Shown here: positions 27,302-34,592 of the stretch, in pieces
How positions within the stretch are numbered: position 1 is the first letter of the stretch
Layout of the letters: the number at the start of each line of letters is the position of its first letter
DNA from: Bradyrhizobium sp.
GTDB taxonomy: Bacteria > Pseudomonadota > Alphaproteobacteria > Rhizobiales > Xanthobacteraceae
Reading direction: 5' to 3'
Length of the DNA: 64,000 nt
NCBI RefSeq assembly: GCF_027451485.1
Contig: NZ_DAIDJE010000208.1
Span: 1-64,000, forward strand
Notes under the pieces: generated by a model
What the model saw: the letters and a program-made list of their open reading frames with translations, nothing else
What the model was told of the DNA's origin: nothing
The model's database searches: none
Program-made: the position numbers and the translations under genes

Positions 27302-28057
27302 ATGGCCACACGCGCGCTTCTCTATCGGCGGCCCTACGAGCCTTCTCGCCTTTTGATCAAACACGGCTCGCAAATCTATTCCGTCCGGCTCAGACGGCAC
27401 CGGCGCGCGCGCCGGTACACCTTGAGAATCCATCCGAGCGACCGCGAAGCGATCCTCACCATCCCGCCCCGCGGTACGATCGCCGATGCCAAGGATTTTG
27501 CGCAGCGTCACGGCGGCTGGATCGCTGCCCGTCTAGGCCGTTTGCCGAAGGCAGCGCCGTTTCTTCCGGGCACGGTAGTTCCGCTGCGCGGCAACCCCCA
27601 TCGCATCGTGCATCGCGCCGGTCAGCGCGGCACGGTCTGGCTTGAGGTTCGCGACAGCGGCGAGCGCATTCTTTGCGTCGCCGGCGGGGTCGAACACACC
27701 GAGCGGCGCGTGCATGACTATCTCAAGCGCGAAGCCCGCAAGGATCTGCAGAAGGCAGCCGATGCCCACGCACTGGCGCTGGGCGTGAAGGTCAAGCGGT
27801 TGTCGATCCGCGACCAGTCGAGCCGCTGGGGTTCCTGCACCTCGGCCGGATCGCTGTCATTCTCCTGGCGGCTGATCCTCGCCCCGCCCTACGTGCTGGA
27901 CTATCTCGCGGCCCACGAGGTCGCGCACCTTGTCGAGATGAACCATTCGGCGCGATTCTGGAGGGTCGTCGACAAAGTCTGCAACCACGTCGAACGCGCC
28001 AAGACCTGGCTCGACACCCACGGCAACGATCTGCATCGTTACGGCATCCAGGATTAA
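27302..28057 (+). CDS. YgjP-like (M48/SprT-type) zinc metallopeptidase
   Basis: A 251-residue member of the YgjP-like metallopeptidase family (PF01863). The family block DQSSRWGSCTSAGSLSFSW is followed by YLAAHEVAHLVEMNHSARFW, containing the HExxH zinc site (HEVAH) and a downstream His. No membrane segments are present, so it is cytosolic. The ATG at 27302 (MATRALLYR) is preferred; the frame is open to 27218. Substrates of the family are not established. Confidence 0.88.
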   Translation: MATRALLYRRPYEPSRLLIKHGSQIYSVRLRRHRRARRYTLRIHPSDREAILTIPPRGTIADAKDFAQRHGGWIAARLGRLPKAAPFLPGTVVPLRGNPHRIVHRAGQRGTVWLEVRDSGERILCVAGGVEHTERRVHDYLKREARKDLQKAADAHALALGVKVKRLSIRDQSSRWGSCTSAGSLSFSWRLILAPPYVLDYLAAHEVAHLVEMNHSARFWRVVDKVCNHVERAKTWLDTHGNDLHRYGIQD

Positions 28058-28210
28058 AGCGTCGCCGATTGTTTGGCGGCAGGGCCACAAGCCGGCGCTG
28101 CCGCTCGCTTGCGCAAACAGCTGCGCGAAAAAAGCAACAGTGATTGATTATTCGACGGACATCACCCGGGCGTGCTGAGCAGCGCACAGCTATGCGCTTT
28201 TGGTCAGTTC

Positions 28211-29653
28211 ATGAATTACGTATGGATGTTGTCAGGCCGCACGGGGCGTTGGATAAATCAAGATATGTTTGGGGGTAGGTTTCTAGGCGGGGCAACGACG
28301 GCCGTCGTTTTCCTGGGGCAGGTCGCGGCATTTCCTGCGTGCGCCGAAACCATGGAGAGCGCGCTGCAGCGCGCCTATCAGAGTAACCCGCAACTCAATG
28401 CCCAGCGCGCGCTGGTGCGCGCCACCGACGAAAACGTTCCGCAGGCGCTGGCCGGCTATCGCCCGAAAGCTGCCGTGACCATGAGCGGCGGCTATTCATA
28501 TACCAGCGAATTGTCCAACTTCGGAAGGCCCAAGGTATTCCAAGGCCCAAACAGCCCGCACGCCATCGGCCTTACTGTCAGCCAGACGCTCTATAACGGA
28601 AATCAGACCGCCAACAAGACCCGCGCCGCGGAAAACCAGGTTCTTGGCGCGCGCGAAAGCCTGCGGCTCATGGAGCAGTCGGTGCTTCTTGCGGCGGCGA
28701 CCATCTATATGGATTACCTGCGGGATGCCGCGATCCTGGAAGTCCAGCGCAGCAACACCAAAGTTCTCGAAGTGACCTTGCGGCAGACCCGCGAGCGCTA
28801 CGCCGCGGGTTTGGTCACGCCGACGGACGTCGCGCAGTCGGAAGCACAGCTTGCGGCAGCGAAGAGCCAGGAGCTTTCGGCCGAATCCACCCTCACGACC
28901 ACGCGTGCAAACTTCCGCCGTATCATCGGCAACGAACCTGCGAACCTGAAACCGGCCTCTCCGGTCGACCGCTATTTGCCGGCGACGGTGCGCGATGCGA
29001 CCAACCTCGCTCTGGTGGAAAATCCGAGCGTCACCGCGGCGATGTACGGCATCGACGTCAGCTTCCTCACTGTGAAGATCAACGAAGGGGCGCTGTTGCC
29101 GACGGTCACGCTCCAGGCGGCGACCCAGAAATCCTGGCAGCAGACCATTATACAGACAAAGCAGTTCACCGCGTCGGCGACCGCGCAGGCAACCGTGCCG
29201 ATCTACCAGGGCGGAGCCGAATATTCGCTGATCCGCCAATCCAAGGAGACATTGGAGCAGCAGCGGCTCATTCTCGAGCAGGTGCGAGACCAGGCCAGGG
29301 CCGACCTTGTCACCGCATGGGGCCAGCTTGCGGCCGGCAAGGCGCAGGTGGCCGCCGCCCAGTCCCAGGTCGCTGCGTCGGAACTCGCTTATCTCGGCAC
29401 GACCAAGGAAGCCCAGGTCGGCCAGCGCACCGTCATCGACATTCTGAACGCCCAGCAGACGCTGGTGAATGCACGCGTCGCGCTGGTGACAGCGCAGCAC
29501 GACCGCGTCGTCGCCTCCTATGCGGTCCTCAACGCGATCGGCCGCCTCTCGCCAGAAGTGCTGCATCTGCCGACAATGACCTACGACCCGAGCGTTCATT
29601 ACCAGCAGGTACGCGACAACTGGGTCGGCGTCCGGACGCCCGGCGGGCGCTAG
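28211..29653 (+). CDS. tolC: TolC family outer-membrane efflux protein
   Basis: An outer-membrane channel protein of the TolC family for type I secretion and RND/MFS efflux. A signal peptide ends near PACAET, and two homologous OEP halves follow (about 45-240 and 260-450). Conserved TolC features include ALQRAYQSNPQLNAQRA, VSQTLYNGNQT, RYAAGLVTPTDVAQSEAQL and the second-half copy QVGQRTVIDILNAQQTLVNA. The start is uncertain: ATGs at 28211, 28226 and 28265 all precede a usable signal peptide. It could serve the EmrAB-type pump at 50-53 kb, but nothing here proves the pairing. Confidence 0.92.
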   Translation: MNYVWMLSGRTGRWINQDMFGGRFLGGATTAVVFLGQVAAFPACAETMESALQRAYQSNPQLNAQRALVRATDENVPQALAGYRPKAAVTMSGGYSYTSELSNFGRPKVFQGPNSPHAIGLTVSQTLYNGNQTANKTRAAENQVLGARESLRLMEQSVLLAAATIYMDYLRDAAILEVQRSNTKVLEVTLRQTRERYAAGLVTPTDVAQSEAQLAAAKSQELSAESTLTTTRANFRRIIGNEPANLKPASPVDRYLPATVRDATNLALVENPSVTAAMYGIDVSFLTVKINEGALLPTVTLQAATQKSWQQTIIQTKQFTASATAQATVPIYQGGAEYSLIRQSKETLEQQRLILEQVRDQARADLVTAWGQLAAGKAQVAAAQSQVAASELAYLGTTKEAQVGQRTVIDILNAQQTLVNARVALVTAQHDRVVASYAVLNAIGRLSPEVLHLPTMTYDPSVHYQQVRDNWVGVRTPGGR

Positions 29654-29680
29654 GGTGCACGTCTACATTGCAGCGCTCCC

Positions 29681-29726
29681 AAAGCACGATCCGGAAAAGT
29701 GTGTAGCGCTTTTCCGACAGATCATG
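29681..29726. repeat. Palindromic intergenic repeat (CGGAAAAG/CTTTTCCG type)
   Basis: Arms CGGAAAAG (29692-29699) and CTTTTCCG (29709-29716) flank a 9-nt loop inside AAAGCACGATCC...GATCATG. From memory this matches a very common dispersed intergenic element of Bradyrhizobium and related Rhizobiales. It sits 28 bp after the tolC stop. A genome-wide search would settle the copy number. Confidence 0.6.
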
Positions 29727-29938
29727 TCAATCAACTCTCCTCAATCTCATCGCGCTTTAGCTGACTTCAGCCCGCGTGACGCTCGCCTGGTTGCGGCCGG
29801 ACAGTCTCGTGTCCAGTCAGCGATCGGCGAGACGAGAATGACGCGGCGACGCGATCGATTCTTTGGCGAAAGCTAACATTGGTTATGGACCCACTTCGAA
29901 TCGGGCCGCAGGATTTCTGCAAAGTCGGGGAGGGGGCC

Positions 29939-30151
29939 ATGCTCGATCAGCTATCGCGGAGATCCAGTTTCACGCATCAGCCACGCGTAAGCGAAATGCC
30001 ACGCTGCGCGGATTGTCTCGATCGAATGACTGCGCCCGAGGGCTCGGCGCTGCTGGCCGACGGCGCGGTAACCTACCTCTGGAGCTGCGACCGCTGCGGC
30101 AAAACGCTAATTACCGAGTGTTTCCGCTTCGTGGCAAGACCGTCACACTGA
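29939..30151 (+). CDS. Small two-CxxC hypothetical protein (70 aa)
   Basis: A 70-residue protein with two CxxC pairs, PRCADCLDRM and WSCDRCGKTL, 32 residues apart, forming a likely zinc ribbon. The ATG at 29939 follows GGGAGGGG, a strong ribosome site; upstream in-frame TTG and ATG codons at 29879-29885 are weaker. Function unknown. Its stop codon lies inside a perfect hairpin shared with the convergent PBP1A gene. Confidence 0.65.
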   Translation: MLDQLSRRSSFTHQPRVSEMPRCADCLDRMTAPEGSALLADGAVTYLWSCDRCGKTLITECFRFVARPSH

Positions 30152-30156
30152 CGGTC
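30138..30156. terminator. Hairpin across the stop of the 70-aa gene, facing PBP1A
   Basis: Perfect 8-bp arms GACCGTCA (30138-30145) and TGACGGTC (30149-30156) have a 3-nt loop. The TGA stop of the 70-aa gene is the first triplet of the right arm. The PBP1A stop lies 5 bp beyond. There is no strong T-run, so termination is possible but not certain. Confidence 0.45.
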
Positions 30157-30160
30157 TGCT

Positions 30161-32338
30161 CTAGCGCCCGAACAGCCGCTGCATCAGCCAGCCGTCGAGA
30201 CCGGCGTCGGCTTCGGGCCGCACCGACGTTGTGCGCATCGGCGCTGGGCGGCCGGGAACGAAGGGCGGCGGCGCAACGGCCGCGCCGGGGCTGGCAGCCT
30301 GGGCGATGGTGGTCGGCAGGACAGGCGGCGCGGCGGGCAGCGGAATCGGCGTCACGCCCTGATGCGCCGCCTTCATGAAGCGCGTCCAGATTTCCACCGG
30401 CAAGCCGCCGCCGGTCGCCTTGCGGGTCGGCGAGTTGTCGTCATTGCCGAGCCAGACGCCGGTGACGAGGTTCGCCGTATAGCCGATGAACCAGGCGTCG
30501 CGGAAATCCTGGCTGGTGCCGGTCTTGCCGGCCGCCTGCCAGCCCGGCAGCTCGGCCTTGTGCGCGGTACCGGAGAGCAGCGTCTCCTCCATCATCGTGT
30601 TCATCATCCCGACGTAATGCGGATCGACGACCTGGCCGAGCTGATCGGGCTGACGGGCATAGAGAACCTTGCCGTCGAGGGTGCGGATCTTGGTCACGAC
30701 ATGCGGCGAGACGCCGAAGCCGCCATTGGCAAACGGCACATAGGCGCCGACCAGTTCGACCATCGAGACTTCGCTGGTGCCGAGGGCGATCGAGGCATTG
30801 GGCTCGAGCTTCGATGAAATGCCCAGCCGATGCGCGGTGCGCACGACATTCTTGGGGCCAACCTCGAGCCCGAGCCTCACTGCGACCGTGTTGAGCGACA
30901 TCGACAGCGCCTGGGTCAGCGTGACCGGGCCGAGGTAGTGGTGGGTGTAGTTTTCGGGCTTCCAGCCCTTGATGTCGAGCGGCGCGTCCTGGCGGATCGT
31001 GTCCGGCGTCAGGCCGGATTCGATGGCGGTGAGATAGACGAACGGCTTGAATGCGGATCCCGGCTGGCGTTTCGCCGTGACCGCCCGGTTATACTGGCTT
31101 TCCGAATAATTGCGGCCGCCGACCATGGCACGCACTGCCCCATCGGGCGACATCGCCACCAGCGCGCCCTGGCTGACATTATACTTGACGCTTTTCGCCG
31201 CCAACTCATCGATGACCGCGGCTTCGGCCACCGCCTGCAATTTCGCATCGATCGAGGTTTCCACCACCACGCTCTGATCGATCTGGCCGACGAGATCGTC
31301 GAGCACCTCGCCGATCCAGTCCGCGACATAGTTGACCGTGCCGGCGCCGACCGGTCTGACGCTGTAGGCGGGATGGCCGATCGAGGCTTGCGCCTGCGCC
31401 TCGGTGATGAACTTGGCCTCCGCCATCGCCGCGAGCACCGTGTGCGCACGCTGCTCCGCCCCTTCCGGATTGCGATTGGGCGCCAGGCGCGACGGCGACT
31501 TGACGAGGCCGGCGAGCATCGCGGCTTCCGCCAGCGTGACGTTCCTGGCCGACTTTCCGAAATAGCGCTGTGCCGCGGCCTCGACGCCATAGGCACCGGA
31601 GCCGAAGTAGACGCGATTGAGATAAAGCTCGAGGATCTCGTGCTTGGAGTACTTGCGCTCGAGCCACAGAGCGAGCTCCGCTTCCTGCAATTTGCGCTGG
31701 AAGGTGCGCTCCTGGGTCAGGAACAGGTTTTTGGCGAGCTGCTGGGTCAGCGTCGAGCCACCTTGCGACACGCCGCGATGCAGAACGTTCGTTACTGCTG
31801 CGCGCAAAATACCCCAGGGATCGATGCCGAAATGATGATAGAAACGGCGGTCCTCGATGGCGATGAACGCCTTCGGCAGATAGGGCGGCAGATCCTTCAG
31901 CGCGACATTGGCGCCGGGCATCTCGCCGCGAATGGCAAGCACGCTGCCGTCGGCAGCGGTGATCTGGATTGTCGGGGGCCGTTTCGGGATTTCCAGCGAC
32001 TGGATCGGCGGCAAATGCGCGCCGACCCAGACGACGAGGCCAACCACCGCGATTGCGGCCCAGAGGCCAAGCACCGCGCCCCAATAGACCAGCCGCGAAA
32101 TCGAAAGGCGGCTGCGCGATTTCGAGCGCCGCTTGGCATCGCTGCGGCTCACGCGCGGCTTCCGCTCTGGCGGTGGCTCGTCGTCACCATCGTTGCTCTT
32201 TCGCGGCGGCGATTTCTTCGGCCGGCCATCCCCGCCGGGGATCCGGTCATCGGGCGACAGCCGCAAGTCGGAAAGCGCCGCGGCAAGACCGAATATCGGC
32301 TCCTTGCGCCCACCGCTCTTTTTCCGTCCCAAAGCCAT
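30161..32338 (-). CDS. Class A penicillin-binding protein 1A
   Basis: A 725-residue bifunctional peptidoglycan synthase of the PBP1A type. A basic, proline-rich cytosolic tail (1-80) precedes one membrane anchor (about 84-108). The glycosyltransferase domain has EDRRFYHHFG and GGSTLTQQLAKN. The transpeptidase has SxxK in PGSAFKPF (near 425), SLN in SMSLNTVA and KTG in GKTGTS (near 606). A proline/alanine-rich tail follows. The ATG at 32338 (MALGRK) is preferred to a TTG two codons upstream. A triple TTAA-N7 array, typical of CtrA binding, lies 50-75 bp upstream. Confidence 0.93.
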   Translation of the reverse strand: MALGRKKSGGRKEPIFGLAAALSDLRLSPDDRIPGGDGRPKKSPPRKSNDGDDEPPPERKPRVSRSDAKRRSKSRSRLSISRLVYWGAVLGLWAAIAVVGLVVWVGAHLPPIQSLEIPKRPPTIQITAADGSVLAIRGEMPGANVALKDLPPYLPKAFIAIEDRRFYHHFGIDPWGILRAAVTNVLHRGVSQGGSTLTQQLAKNLFLTQERTFQRKLQEAELALWLERKYSKHEILELYLNRVYFGSGAYGVEAAAQRYFGKSARNVTLAEAAMLAGLVKSPSRLAPNRNPEGAEQRAHTVLAAMAEAKFITEAQAQASIGHPAYSVRPVGAGTVNYVADWIGEVLDDLVGQIDQSVVVETSIDAKLQAVAEAAVIDELAAKSVKYNVSQGALVAMSPDGAVRAMVGGRNYSESQYNRAVTAKRQPGSAFKPFVYLTAIESGLTPDTIRQDAPLDIKGWKPENYTHHYLGPVTLTQALSMSLNTVAVRLGLEVGPKNVVRTAHRLGISSKLEPNASIALGTSEVSMVELVGAYVPFANGGFGVSPHVVTKIRTLDGKVLYARQPDQLGQVVDPHYVGMMNTMMEETLLSGTAHKAELPGWQAAGKTGTSQDFRDAWFIGYTANLVTGVWLGNDDNSPTRKATGGGLPVEIWTRFMKAAHQGVTPIPLPAAPPVLPTTIAQAASPGAAVAPPPFVPGRPAPMRTTSVRPEADAGLDGWLMQRLFGR

Positions 32339-32373
32339 ACGCAATTACGCCTGCACACCCGATGCGATCGACG

Positions 32374-32413
32374 TTAACCGCACCGGTTTAAGGCCGTCTT
32401 AAACGATGGTTAA
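32374..32413 (-). promoter_or_regulatory. Triple CtrA-type TTAA-N7 array upstream of PBP1A
   Basis: TTAA at 32388-32391, 32399-32402 and 32410-32413 are each separated by exactly 7 bp, giving two overlapping TTAA-N7-TTAA sites. A further TTAA is at 32374-32377. TTAA-N7-TTAA is the established recognition sequence of the alphaproteobacterial cell-cycle regulator CtrA. The array lies 50-75 bp upstream of the PBP1A start, a normal promoter position. Binding itself is inferred. Confidence 0.6.
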
Positions 32414-32515
32414 TTGAAGGTGGCCTCGCGTCTCTTGAGCGCCTGGGCCGCCAGGGATTCAGACCGGCTTAACCCTGAGCAGCGCGAATCTGCCCGATCA
32501 TGCGCGCTGGAAACA

Positions 32516-32555
32516 AAAATGCCGCCGCGAGACGATCCTTTCGCGGCGGCATTTT
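32516..32555. terminator. Perfect 15-bp stem bidirectional terminator
   Basis: Arms AAAATGCCGCCGCGA (32516-32530) and TCGCGGCGGCATTTT (32541-32555) are fully complementary around a 10-nt loop. The stem is flanked by A and T runs, so it reads as an intrinsic terminator on both strands. It lies 11 bp downstream of the stop codon of the binding-protein gene on the minus strand, which it should terminate. Confidence 0.85.
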
Positions 32556-32566
32556 GCGGGATGGCG

Positions 32567-33790
32567 CTAACCTGCCGGACCGTTGTCTTCCATGATCGGG
32601 CCGAACAGCTCCCAGCGCTGGCCGTCGAAGCGCATCATCTGCATCTGCTTGTTGACGCGATAGTCGTTCGGCGTGGTGCTGGTCGACATTCCGGGCAGCG
32701 CGAGATCGGCCTGGAAGTTCTTGATGTTGGTGGCCTGCTTCATCACGTTTTCACGGGTGAGGTCGTCACCGCACTGTTTCAGCACATGCACCATCAACTG
32801 CGCGGTCGAGTAGCCATAGGTGTTGAAATTCGAGTTCTTGTCGCCTTCCGGATAGTACTTCGCCATGAAGTCGAAATACTTCTTCATGCCCGGATCGTCT
32901 TTCCAGGTCGGATCCAACGGGTCCTTGCCGTAATTGGTGCTGATCACGCCCTTGGAGGCCTCGAGCCCTGCCGGCTGCAGCACCGCGCCGACCGAAGTGG
33001 CGTTGATGTCGAGAATATGCACCGGCTTCCAGCCGAGCTCGAAGGTCTTCTTGATGGTTTGCGCGGCAAATTTCGGAGTCGAGGCATCGAACAGCACATC
33101 GACGCCGGCGCCCTTCAACTTCAGTATCTGCGAATCGACGGTCGGATCGGACATTTCATAGGAGGCTTCCGCCACCACCATCGTCGATGCCTTGTCTCCG
33201 AGGCCCGACTTGATGCCGTTCAGATAATCGCGGCCCAGATCGTCGTTCTGGTAGATCACGCCGACCTTGGCATTCGGATAGTTCTTGAGAATGTACTGCC
33301 CGTAGATGCGGCCCTCGACGAAGTAGTTCGGATTGAAGCCGAGCGTCCAGGGATAGTGCTTCGGATCAGTGAAGCGGGACGCGCCGGTCGCGGCGAACAA
33401 CTGCGGCACCTTCTTCGCGTTGAGATATTTCTGGACTGCTGCGTTAGGAGGCGTGCCAATGAGCTGGAACGTCAGCAGAACCTCGTCGCTCTCCACCAGC
33501 TTGCGCACCTGCTCGACTGTTTTCGGCGGGCTATAGGCGTCGTCATACTGAATGAGATTGATCTTGCGCCCGTTCACTCCGCCCTGATCGTTGATCATGT
33601 GGAAGTAGGCCGCCTGCGTCTTGCCGATCGAGGCATAGGCGGAAGCCGGGCCGGAGAACGGCACGGTCTGGCCAATCTTGATCTCGGTATCGCTGGCGCC
33701 GGGATCGTACTTCTTCTGGGCGTGAACCGCAGGCGCGGCGAATGCCAGCGCTAGCGCGGCCGCGGTGACGAAATGAACAAAGCTCCTCAT
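32567..33790 (-). CDS. Branched-chain amino acid-type ABC substrate-binding protein
   Basis: A 407-residue periplasmic binding protein of the LivJ/type I fold family. A Sec signal ends AAPAVHA/QKKYDP. The domain opens IKIGQTVPFSGPASAYASIG and contains INLIQYDDAYSPPKTVEQVRKL and VGVIYQNDDLGRDYLNG, all typical of the HAAT family. No permease or ATPase genes are adjacent, so it is an orphan binding protein. The ligand could be an amino acid, an aromatic acid or a short-chain acid. It ends in a strong terminator. Confidence 0.92.
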   Translation of the reverse strand: MRSFVHFVTAAALALAFAAPAVHAQKKYDPGASDTEIKIGQTVPFSGPASAYASIGKTQAAYFHMINDQGGVNGRKINLIQYDDAYSPPKTVEQVRKLVESDEVLLTFQLIGTPPNAAVQKYLNAKKVPQLFAATGASRFTDPKHYPWTLGFNPNYFVEGRIYGQYILKNYPNAKVGVIYQNDDLGRDYLNGIKSGLGDKASTMVVAEASYEMSDPTVDSQILKLKGAGVDVLFDASTPKFAAQTIKKTFELGWKPVHILDINATSVGAVLQPAGLEASKGVISTNYGKDPLDPTWKDDPGMKKYFDFMAKYYPEGDKNSNFNTYGYSTAQLMVHVLKQCGDDLTRENVMKQATNIKNFQADLALPGMSTSTTPNDYRVNKQMQMMRFDGQRWELFGPIMEDNGPAG

Positions 33791-34138
33791 GTCGTGCCCT
33801 CTCCCTGCTGTTTTTGATTTCGTTCGGCGAATTCATCCATTGCTGATGGACGCTCGCCGCTTGGCCTCGATACTGGATGAACGACCAAGGCAAAGCAAGG
33901 CAGCGTCGCCTTAACCAAAGGCCTATATCAGTCGCCGAAAAGACCCGTCCCAACGCGGACAAATGGAATTTTCCGGCTGACGGAAGCCGCCATGAACGCC
34001 GATGTTCCGGTCCAAATCAATAATTCGAGCGAGAGAATAATAGACGTGTAGCGCAGTATCCCGCGCGACTAGGATGGCCGGCGCGCTTTCACGCCATCCC
34101 GCGTCCCCGACGCGACTGATTTCAGCGAGGCATCGAAG
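33791..34138. other. Divergent promoter region between binding protein and DUF1330 gene
   Basis: A 348-bp gap between divergent genes. It is moderately AT-rich around 34005-34055 (AATAATTCGAGCGAGAGAATAATAG), where the promoter of the DUF1330 gene could lie. No clear operator, repeat or small gene was recognised. Confidence 0.35.
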
Positions 34139-34573
34139 ATGACAAGTTACATTGATCCGACCAAGGAAACGTTCGCCAGATTCCGCGAGAGCGATCGCCC
34201 CGGCCCGATCCACATGCTCAACCTGGTGAAATTGCGCGAACGCGCGGCGTATCCGGACGGCAGGTCGGCGTCAGGCGCGGAGGCCTACGCCGCCTACGGC
34301 CGGGAAAGCGGACCGGTCTTCACCCGCCTCGGCGGCAAGGTGGCGTGGCAGGGCCGGTTTGAGTTGATGCTGATCGGCCCGCAAACCGAGTCCTGGGATC
34401 ACTGCTTCATCGCGGAATATCCGAGTGTCTCAGCCTTCGTCGAGATGATCCGCGATCCGGTTTACCGCGAGGCGGTCAAGCACCGGCAAGCCGCGGTGGA
34501 AGACTCGCGCCTGATCCGTCTGAAGCCCCTGCCAACCGGCAAGACCTTTGGCGAGATTCCCGAAGGCAAGTAG
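34139..34573 (+). CDS. DUF1330 family protein
   Basis: A 144-residue cytosolic protein of the DUF1330 family, a ferredoxin-like dimeric alpha-beta barrel fold related to small oxygenases and stress-responsive barrels. Family segments are IHMLNLVKLRERAAYPDG, ESGPVFTRLGGKVAWQG and FIAEYPSVSAFVEMIRDPVYREAVKHRQAAV. Biochemical function is unknown. The ATG is at 34139. It converges with glnD with only a 9-bp gap, and a palindrome spans both stop codons. Confidence 0.85.
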   Translation: MTSYIDPTKETFARFRESDRPGPIHMLNLVKLRERAAYPDGRSASGAEAYAAYGRESGPVFTRLGGKVAWQGRFELMLIGPQTESWDHCFIAEYPSVSAFVEMIRDPVYREAVKHRQAAVEDSRLIRLKPLPTGKTFGEIPEGK

Positions 34574-34592
34574 GCGGCGTGGTTACGCCGCC
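34573..34592. terminator. Shared hairpin between convergent DUF1330 gene and glnD
   Basis: Perfect 8-bp arms GGCGGCGT (34573-34580) and ACGCCGCC (34585-34592) have a 4-nt loop. The left arm begins with the last base of the TAG stop of the DUF1330 gene and the stop of glnD lies inside the palindrome. It may serve as a compact bidirectional terminator, although no T-run follows. Confidence 0.45.

Noticed and set aside
27121-27645. Plus-strand frame upstream of and over the metallopeptidase start
   Set aside because: Most of it overlaps the better-supported YgjP-like gene, and the non-overlapping part has no family features.
30830-32377. Plus-strand open frame of 515 codons opposite PBP1A
   Set aside because: PBP1A on the minus strand has all expected motifs. 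The opposite frame is Arg/Asp/His-rich without domains.
32414-33754. Plus-strand open frame of 446 codons opposite the ABC binding protein
   Set aside because: The minus-strand gene has a signal peptide and family motifs. The plus frame also crosses a strong terminator.
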